From Shinisaurus crocodilurus (taxonomy: Eukaryota > Chordata > Lepidosauria > Squamata > Shinisauridae): DNA of 64,000 bases. Every line of letters begins with the position of its first letter. Positions within the stretch are counted from its first letter, which is position 1. The notes below the pieces were generated by a model. The model was not told the DNA's origin and ran no database searches. It saw nothing but the letters and a program-made list of their open reading frames with translations. The stretch lies in contig CM037879.1 in the NCBI GenBank assembly GCA_021292165.1, positions 281,121,772 through 281,185,771 of the forward strand. Direction: 5' to 3'. Of the stretch, positions 58,689-64,000 are shown piece after piece. Made by a program: the position numbers and the translations under genes.

Positions 58689-60227
58689 ATGAATGGTGGG
58701 AAGGGTTCTTCCTTTCCCTCTCTTTCTGTTGTGATTCGGTGCAGACGTAATATTGGCTCTTTGCAAACCATGCGTTGCAAATCGGGAAGCAGCCTTGATG
58801 ACACGAATCCCCTCTGCCGCCTCCAGAGCTTGAGTGCAAACCGTCTTCTATCTATTTCAGAAGAGATCCTCCCTGAAACTCAATATGGTTTCCGCCCCTC
58901 TAGAGGGACAGTAGACATGATTTTTACTGCACGTCAGCTCCAAGAAAAATGCTGGGAGCAAAATCAACCCCTTTATATGGCATTTATCGATTTGGCTAAG
59001 GCCTTTGATACTGTAGACCGTACAGCTCTCTGGACTATCCTTATGAAAATTGGATGCCCCAATAAATTTGTGAATATCTTGCGACTTCTCCATGACAACA
59101 TGACGGCAACGGTTTTGGACAACAACGGCTCTCATGGTGCTCCATTTAAAGTGGGATCAGGTGTTAAACAGGGATGTGTTATCGCCCCAACATTATTTGC
59201 CATTTTCATCGCCATGGTTTTACATCTTGTTGAGGGGAAACTTCCCACTGGTGTGGGAATTATATATCGAACAGATGGAAAGCTTTTTAATCTCAGCAGG
59301 CTGAAAGCAAAAAGTAAGGTAATTACAACCTCCGTTGTGGAACTTCAGTATGCTGATGATAATGTGGTCTCCGCACATTCAGAGGCTGATCTCCAAACTA
59401 TCCTAAATGCTTTTGCAGAAGCATACGAAAAACTTGGTCTCTCACTTAACATCAAAAAGACCAAAGTGCTTCATCAGCAAGTGCAAGCTAACCCTTTGGT
59501 GATGCCATCTATCCAGCTTGGCGGGACAATACTGGAAAATGTCGATCATTTTCTCTATCTTGGCAGCTATCTTTCTGTTACAGCTAACATCGACAGTGAA
59601 ATCCAGCATCGTTTGAGCTCCGCAAGTGCCGCATTTTCTCGAATGAAACATAGAGTGTTCGAGGATCGGGATATTTGTAAGAAGACCAAAACACTGGTTT
59701 ATGAAGCCATTGTATTACCAACTTTATTGTATGCCTGCGAAACATGGACTATCTATAAACGTCACTTCCACCTCCTTGAAAGGTTTCATCAACGTTGCCT
59801 CCGGAAAATCCTGCGAATTACTTGGGAAGATAGACGAACAAATGTCAGTGTACTGGAAGAAGCAAAGACTACTAGCATTGAAAAAATGATCCTTCAACGC
59901 CAACTTCAGTGGACCGGTCATGTTGTTCGAATGCCTGACTGCCGTCTCCCAAAGCAGTTACTTTACTCCCAACTCAAGGATGGAAAACGGAATATCGGTG
60001 GTCAATATAAGAGGTTTAAAGATGTTCATAAGGCTAATCTAAAAAAATGCAATATAAACATCGAAAACTGGGAAGCTCTGGCCCATGAACGATCTAAATG
60101 GAGGTTGGCCTTTCACAAAGGTTCCATGGACTTTGAAGAAGCCCGAGTGCAAGGTGAAAGGGAGAAACGTGCTAAGCGAGAATGCACGTCAAATGAATCC
60201 TTTACAGGACCATCTTCTATCTGGTAA
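58689..60227 (+). CDS. LINE ORF2 reverse transcriptase, 5'-truncated, frame open for 512 codons
   Basis: Encodes the polymerase that copies LINE RNA at the target site. Visible RT motifs: FIDLAKAFD (residues about 99-107, catalytic Asp), GVKQGCVIAPTLFAIF (about 157-172), YADD (221-224, catalytic pair) and LGLSLNIKKTKVLH (about 247-260). Beyond this come YEAIVLPTLLYACETW and LQRQLQWTGHVVRMPD, typical of the C-terminal half of many LINE ORF2 proteins. Missing are the endonuclease and the start of the RT fingers. The first ~50 residues before SISEEILPE lie outside the element, so the methionine at 58689 is not a real start. The intact catalytic residues and lack of stops point to recent insertion, but the copy cannot be autonomous. 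Confidence 0.75.
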   Translation: MNGGKGSSFPSLSVVIRCRRNIGSLQTMRCKSGSSLDDTNPLCRLQSLSANRLLSISEEILPETQYGFRPSRGTVDMIFTARQLQEKCWEQNQPLYMAFIDLAKAFDTVDRTALWTILMKIGCPNKFVNILRLLHDNMTATVLDNNGSHGAPFKVGSGVKQGCVIAPTLFAIFIAMVLHLVEGKLPTGVGIIYRTDGKLFNLSRLKAKSKVITTSVVELQYADDNVVSAHSEADLQTILNAFAEAYEKLGLSLNIKKTKVLHQQVQANPLVMPSIQLGGTILENVDHFLYLGSYLSVTANIDSEIQHRLSSASAAFSRMKHRVFEDRDICKKTKTLVYEAIVLPTLLYACETWTIYKRHFHLLERFHQRCLRKILRITWEDRRTNVSVLEEAKTTSIEKMILQRQLQWTGHVVRMPDCRLPKQLLYSQLKDGKRNIGGQYKRFKDVHKANLKKCNINIENWEALAHERSKWRLAFHKGSMDFEEARVQGEREKRAKRECTSNESFTGPSSIW

Positions 60228-60400
60228 CCTGTGTCCTCACTGTGGGAAGCTGTGTGGATCTAGAATTGGCCTCCACAGTCACTTACGGACCCATCGCTAG
60301 AGTCTACACAATCTTCTTTAGAATTTCCTCCTTTTATCCCGGAAGACAATCTTACTCGGTCACAAGTGATCGCCTGATGATGATGATGCATCCCAGGGGA
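58830..60400 (+). mobile_element. 5'-truncated LINE with open reverse transcriptase frame
   Basis: Non-LTR retrotransposon, distinct from the CR1, L2 and L1 copies nearby. It starts abruptly inside the reverse transcriptase domain (recognisable from about 58835, SISEEILPETQYGFRPSRG) and ends in a (TGA)n tail at 60375-60389. A single frame (58689-60227) covers RT and C-terminal region. One frameshift separates it from a terminal zinc finger. The tail and the terminal C2H2 finger suggest an RTE-, Ingi/Vingi- or related clade; I cannot decide which. Confidence 0.8.
60214..60300 (+). pseudogene. Frameshifted C-terminal C2H2 zinc finger of the LINE ORF2
   Basis: In the frame +1 relative to the RT frame the sequence reads LCPHCGKLCGSRIGLHSHLR then THR and a stop at 60298-60300. 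The spacing is C-X2-C-X12-H-X3-H, a classical C2H2 finger. The RT frame stops at 60227, just upstream, so one small deletion or insertion in about 60150-60225 has detached the finger. Confidence 0.75.
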
Positions 60401-60409
60401 GGGGTTTGT

Positions 60410-60552
60410 AAACATTCACTTCTGCTTTTAGTCAACCATGGCTTCCTGTGTCATCCGACCTGGGAGCTGTGGTTAACGTTAACAAAGGTTAGTTTGAACA
60501 AACTCGCTGCAGAAACCACAGTCTGAAGTTGGTTTGTTTTAAGCTCACCATA
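60410..60552. mobile_element. Family D-like element, left segment
   Basis: GTCAACCATGGCTTCCTGTG, GAGCTGTGGTTAACGTTAAC and GAAACCACAGTCTGAAGTTG use the GGTTAAC/CCATGG vocabulary of family D-type foldbacks. It continues at 60800 after a SINE insertion. Confidence 0.4.
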
Positions 60553-60797
60553 TTTATTTTATTGTATTTATTACATTTATACCCTGCCTTTTTTCCTACA
60601 AGGAACTCAAGGCGGCTTACATAATCCTCCTCATCCTCCTCTCCATTTTATCCTCACAACAACCCTGTGAGGTAGGTTAGGCTGAGAGGCAGTGACTGGC
60701 CCAAAGTCACCCAGTGAGTTTCATGGCTGAGCGGGGACTAGAACCCGGATCTCCCGAGTCCCAGTCCAACACTCTCACCACTACGCCACACTAACCA
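60553..60797 (-). mobile_element. Sauria SINE, nearly full length
   Basis: Minus strand: GTGTGGCGTAGTGGTGAGAG (box A), TTGGACTGGGACTCGGGAGA, CCGGGTTCTAGTCCCCGCTC (box B), the conserved body and GGTATAAATGTAATAAATAC with a T-rich end on the plus strand. Interrupts a family D-like element. Confidence 0.9.
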
Positions 60798-60870
60798 TAG
60801 TTAACATCAACCACAGTTTGTCGATCCAGACAGCACAATAAAACCAGAGTTAACTAAAAGCAAGAGCTTC
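60798..60870. mobile_element. Family D-like element, right segment
   Basis: ACCATAGTTAACATCAACCA, CAGTTTGTCGATCCAGACAG and CACAATAAAACCAGAGTTAA mirror words at 60425-60480. Confidence 0.4.
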
Positions 60871-61378
60871 CAAATTGCTCCTCTTGGCCATGTGGGTGAA
60901 AGGAGGAGGGGGGGAACACACAAGTCTGGAAGGAGGCCAGGCTCATCCATGTCTTGCTTAGCATGACATCTGAATGCAGTGTCTGTCCAAAACTGTAGTT
61001 TTGATTCTGCAAAATCTGATCCTGGCAAGCTTGTGTAAGGCGTAAACACCATGGTCAGTGAGCCAGGTCACCAACTCTTCCCTTCTGAGATTCCTCCACT
61101 TTCATTTCTTTCTTTCTTTTTTTAGCAGTGCCATAATGAGCTTTCCATTCCTGTTAACCTACTAACCTTTTCTGGCTTTCGTATTTCCTGCAGCAAATCC
61201 TTCTCTTCTATTTATTGCTGAGCATTAAAAATGAAACGTGTTTCTAAAATTCTTAATAATTAACAATGCATGTTAATGATGCATGTCATATTTTAAAAGG
61301 TACACGATTAGCCTTAATTATGGCTCTGGTTGTAAAAAGAAAAAAAACAAAAGATGGATGGATGGATCCTATGTATGC
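60871..61378. other. Unassigned sequence
   Basis: No repeat recognised. GGATGGATGGATGG lies at about 61355. Confidence 0.35.
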
Positions 61379-61520
61379 GTGGTTGTTAGAACCAAGACAT
61401 GCGTACGAAGCAGGGTCAAGCCTGGTTGTTACTTGGATGAGAGACCCCTCCTCTAGTTTCCTGCATTGAGCAGGGGGTTGGACTCGATGGCCTTGTAGGC
61501 CCCTTCCAACTCTATCAACT
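61379..61520 (+). mobile_element. 5S rRNA-derived SINE with CR1 tail, copy 3
   Basis: CGAAGCAGGGTCAAGCCTGG, TTGTTACTTGGATGAGAGAC and CCCTCCTCTAGTTTCCTGCA, then GGGGGTTGGACTCGATGGCC and TTGTAGGCCCCTTCCAACTC. The junction CCTCCTCTAGTTTCCTGCAT is identical to copy 1 (30.7 kb). Confidence 0.8.
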
Positions 61521-61648
61521 CTATATATTTTTATATTGTTTTAATGTATTTTTATATTGTTTTAATGTATTTTATTGTATTTATGTATTTTATTGTGTGT
61601 GCATCGCCCAGGGTGGCCGGTTGCCGGCCAGATGGGCGATAAATAAAT

Positions 61649-61688
<40 letters not shown>

Positions 61689-61690
61689 TG
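61521..61690 (+). mobile_element. L2-like LINE 3' end with (AAT)n tail
   Basis: GTGCATCGCCCAGGGTGGCC then GGTTGCCGGCCAGATGGGCG and GATAAATAAATATTAATAAT, followed by a pure AAT run at 61651-61688. Upstream, TTTTAATGTATTTTATATTG-type words are tandemly duplicated (61530-61575). Confidence 0.65.
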
Positions 61691-61694
61691 AATT

Positions 61695-62245
61695 GCACAC
61701 TGCTAATTCTCATCCATCAATATATGCCTAGAACGTAACATATTATAAACTTTGAAATATAAATGCACATCAGCAACCCTCCCTTTTCCTTGCTCTGTTG
61801 CTATAGCAACCAGTAAACTACGCACCCGCAACTGCATTGCAAGGAATGGAGATATGACTACAATTGATGGCCGTTTTCATTATTTCCTTGCAAGTCATTT
61901 TTTCTGACAGGGGCAAGGATCCTTGGTGCGCTCCATATTTTTGTGTGCGCGTGCACACATGCACCGATTTGGCTAGCCTTGCTGTCTTCTGATTCTGTCC
62001 GCATGAACTAATTCAGAGCAGCCCCTGAAACACCACAATTTCTCATTCCGTCGTGGCTTTACAAACGTTTTTTGCTATTTTTCAATCCCAAGGAGCGAAA
62101 ATCTCCGAAGGCAGCACAATTACATTTCAGAACATGCTGTGTGGCAAGCTGGTTCATGAGAAATCTTGCAACAGCTGTGAAGGGGGAGCCCTGTGCGTGA
62201 TCAGTTTCTAGAAAATGCTGCCTCACAGTTTTTCATAGGAATGAT
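61695..62245. other. Repeat-poor island with RFX X-box-like palindrome, possible regulatory DNA
   Basis: About 550 bp without a recognised repeat or frame. It contains GTTGCTATAGCAAC (61797-61810), GCAACTGCATTGCAAGG, GAACTAATTCAGAGC and GCACAATTACATTTCAG. The dense AT-rich transcription-factor-like words are typical of vertebrate non-coding conserved elements. Conservation is untested. Confidence 0.4.
61797..61810. promoter_or_regulatory. RFX X-box-like palindrome
   Basis: GTTGCTATAGCAAC is a perfect inverted repeat and fits the X-box pattern of two GTTGC half-sites separated by a short spacer. Confidence 0.4.
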
Positions 62246-62249
62246 CCTA

Positions 62250-62272
62250 TATATATATATATATATATATAA
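62250..62272. repeat. (TA)n microsatellite
   Basis: Uninterrupted TA run. Confidence 0.95.
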
Positions 62273-63459
62273 TATGAAGCACTTGAATTCCCTTAGTGAT
62301 GGATGAACTCCCCTCAGCTCAGTTCATAGTTGGATCAGCAATTATGAACATTATTGGAGAACACTTTTTAAAAAAAGGTTGTCGTTCTTAAGATCTCCAA
62401 ATTGCCATTCGATTTGTAACGTACTTGAGCAACACAGGCTAGTCAAATTCATATTCTGAACCAGGTAATGGCAGACTAAGAATGCTATGTCACGTCTCCC
62501 CACCCCCACATAGGTCGCATATCTGCAGGTAATATTCTGAAAAGATTGTGAAGTAAAAAAAAAAAAGCTAATGTGGGGATACCCACACACATTGTGAAAA
62601 TATCCACCTTCTGCCGCCATATCTGGAATTTTTTACATCTTGCCATGGGGGTGGGAGGGGCATCTTCTTTCAACATTATACTTGGTGCAAAAAATAAAAA
62701 CAAAATAGAAGCTTTGTGCATCTGCTTTTCACTGCTTCTTGTAGCTTATGCAGCCAACTCAGTATGAGCAGTCTGGCTGCGAACATATCCTAAGGACTTT
62801 CAAGATTTAGTATAAACTGACATAACCTTTTGTGTGAACGTGGATTTTAATCTGGACCCGAGTTTCCCCTTTTCAAAGAGCAACAAGGACCAGCTCATAT
62901 AGATGACCTCCCTCCCTCTCTCTCACTTTCCCTCTTCACATTGTAACTTTAATCTAACATAGCTCATTGTAACCAATATTTAACTTTCTCTCATAATGAA
63001 GCATGGTTTCTATAATGACGCATCAGCTGACTGGTTGTAAGACTCTGTTCAATGAGCTAGGCACAGAAGGCTTTACATTCAGAACAGAGGAAGGAATGGC
63101 AGTGGTTTGAAGTCAACTGGAGATTTTAAGCATACAGAACATCATGTGGGATCCTAGGTATTGCACAATTACGTTGAGATCAACAAATAAAATGCCTACA
63201 CACCAGAACTTCCCTGGGAGCTCTTGGGGCTGGATGCAGAAACCTTGTGTTTTCTTTTTTTGTTGCTCGTAGTCACCAGGGCTGCAGTAGGGCAGATCCC
63301 CCGGTGTAGGTTGTGTTGTGTCTATAAGCCTGAAGGCAATTCTGCACCCCATGCCTCCCAAGATTAACACCATGGCAAGGGGGAGACCAGCCTGAGAGGA
63401 AGCAGCTGCAGGGAGCTCGCTTCACCCCTCCCTGCCAGGGCCATGGCAGGGGCAAAGTC
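62273..63459. other. Unassigned sequence
   Basis: No family or gene recognised. Short frames on both strands show no domains. The pyrimidine-rich CCCTCCCTCTCTCTCACTT lies near 62910. Confidence 0.35.
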
Positions 63460-63542
63460 TTATGTATTTTATATTCTGTTGTTCCCCGCCTCGATCTAGA
63501 TGGAGAGGCGGGTAATAAATAAATAAATATAATAAATATAAT
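63460..63542 (+). mobile_element. L2-like LINE 3' end
   Basis: TATGTATTTTATATTCTGTT, CCCCGCCTCGATCTAGATGG and AGAGGCGGGTAATAAATAAA form the 3' terminus. Confidence 0.6.
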
Positions 63543-63549
63543 AATAATA

Positions 63550-63584
<35 letters not shown>
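63543..63584. repeat. (TTA)n microsatellite
   Basis: ATAATAATAATT followed by a TTA run, an inverted junction of ATA and TTA tracts at the LINE tail. Confidence 0.9.
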
Positions 63585-64000
63585 AGCCCACCTGATCCAG
63601 CGCGGCCCTTTCCCATGCCATCTCTCGCTTTCTTGCTTGCTTGTATGCACACCAGGCCTAAAGAACGTGAGTAACGTCACATCCAGTTTGGGCCTTTCTG
63701 TGAATTCAGCATATCACATGGGATAATTACAGAGGGGGGGGGAAGCAGGGGTTAGGGTAGCAGCTCCCCAAACTACTGGGGGGGGGGAGGAAGATACAGC
63801 TGTCAGCAGAGTGATGAAAAAGAAGAAGTAACACTCAGCATCAGCCAAGATAACAAGGGTCTTTATAAAGGAGGCCAACAAAAGAGCACAAACCTGAAAA
63901 GATGCGGATTTCAGAAGGAAATAAAACGGCAGCCCCCAAATAGAATGATTAAATCATAGATTCTAGAGGGGGCTGCTCGATTCAGGAAACCCAGAACTAG
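63585..64000. other. Unassigned sequence
   Basis: Two G runs (about 63735 and 63778) but no recognised gene or family before the window ends. Confidence 0.35.

Overview
This is vertebrate, almost certainly squamate reptile (lizard or snake), nuclear DNA. It has no operons and no complete host gene. It is dominated by repeats typical of squamates: tRNA-derived Sauria-type SINEs with a Bov-B-like 3' tail, CR1 and L2 LINEs, L1/Tx1-like LINE 3' ends, many short foldback (MITE-like) DNA transposons, solo LTRs and microsatellites. Family and host assignments rest on recognised motifs and internal comparison of copies within the window; no database was searched.

The most frequent objects are foldback elements. 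Family A (hAT-like, ends CAGTG...CACTG, 8-bp target duplications) and family B (Harbinger-like, ends GGGYGCAATCC...GGATTGCACCC, TAA/TTA duplications) have unrelated termini. They nevertheless share the same arm core, CTACAACTCCCAGCATGCCC followed by CAGCCAGC. Further foldback or TIR families are labelled A', C, D (a tripartite 545-bp palindrome at 1885-2429), F, G, H, I, J, K, L and M in the entries; E and N are other repeat families.

Layout: 0-15 kb is mixed MITEs, CR1-like 3' ends and SINEs, with repeat-poor stretches at 7.64-8.33 and 13.07-13.33 kb. 15.4-17.4 kb is a CR1 split by a 577-bp hAT element with a perfect 8-bp duplication. 18.7-23.6 kb is MITEs plus an LTR candidate. 23.8-25.1 kb is a minus-strand CR1. 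25.5-27.1 kb is a pile-up of family J, family A, a second hAT and a 593-bp solo LTR with a perfect 5-bp duplication. 33.2-33.9 kb is repeat-poor and holds the only candidate host exon (33381-33490). 37.6-39.0 kb is an L2 interrupted by a 944-bp Penelope-like insertion (17-bp duplication), itself interrupted by a mariner-like MITE; it contains a hammerhead-ribozyme-like core. 45.3-45.7, 47.3-47.7, 53.4-53.75, 57.9-58.3 and 61.7-62.2 kb are repeat-poor islands that look like possible conserved non-coding DNA. 55.85-56.5 kb is a minus-strand solo LTR inside family F. 58.8-60.4 kb is a 5'-truncated LINE with an open reverse transcriptase frame, the only long credible coding region. Three 5S-rRNA-derived SINEs with CR1 tails lie at 30.7, 52.6 and 61.4 kb.

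Nothing here works as a pathway. The window reads as intergenic or intronic DNA of a repeat-rich squamate genome, possibly a gene desert with embedded regulatory islands. The interest lies in how the mobile elements are built, nested and recombined.
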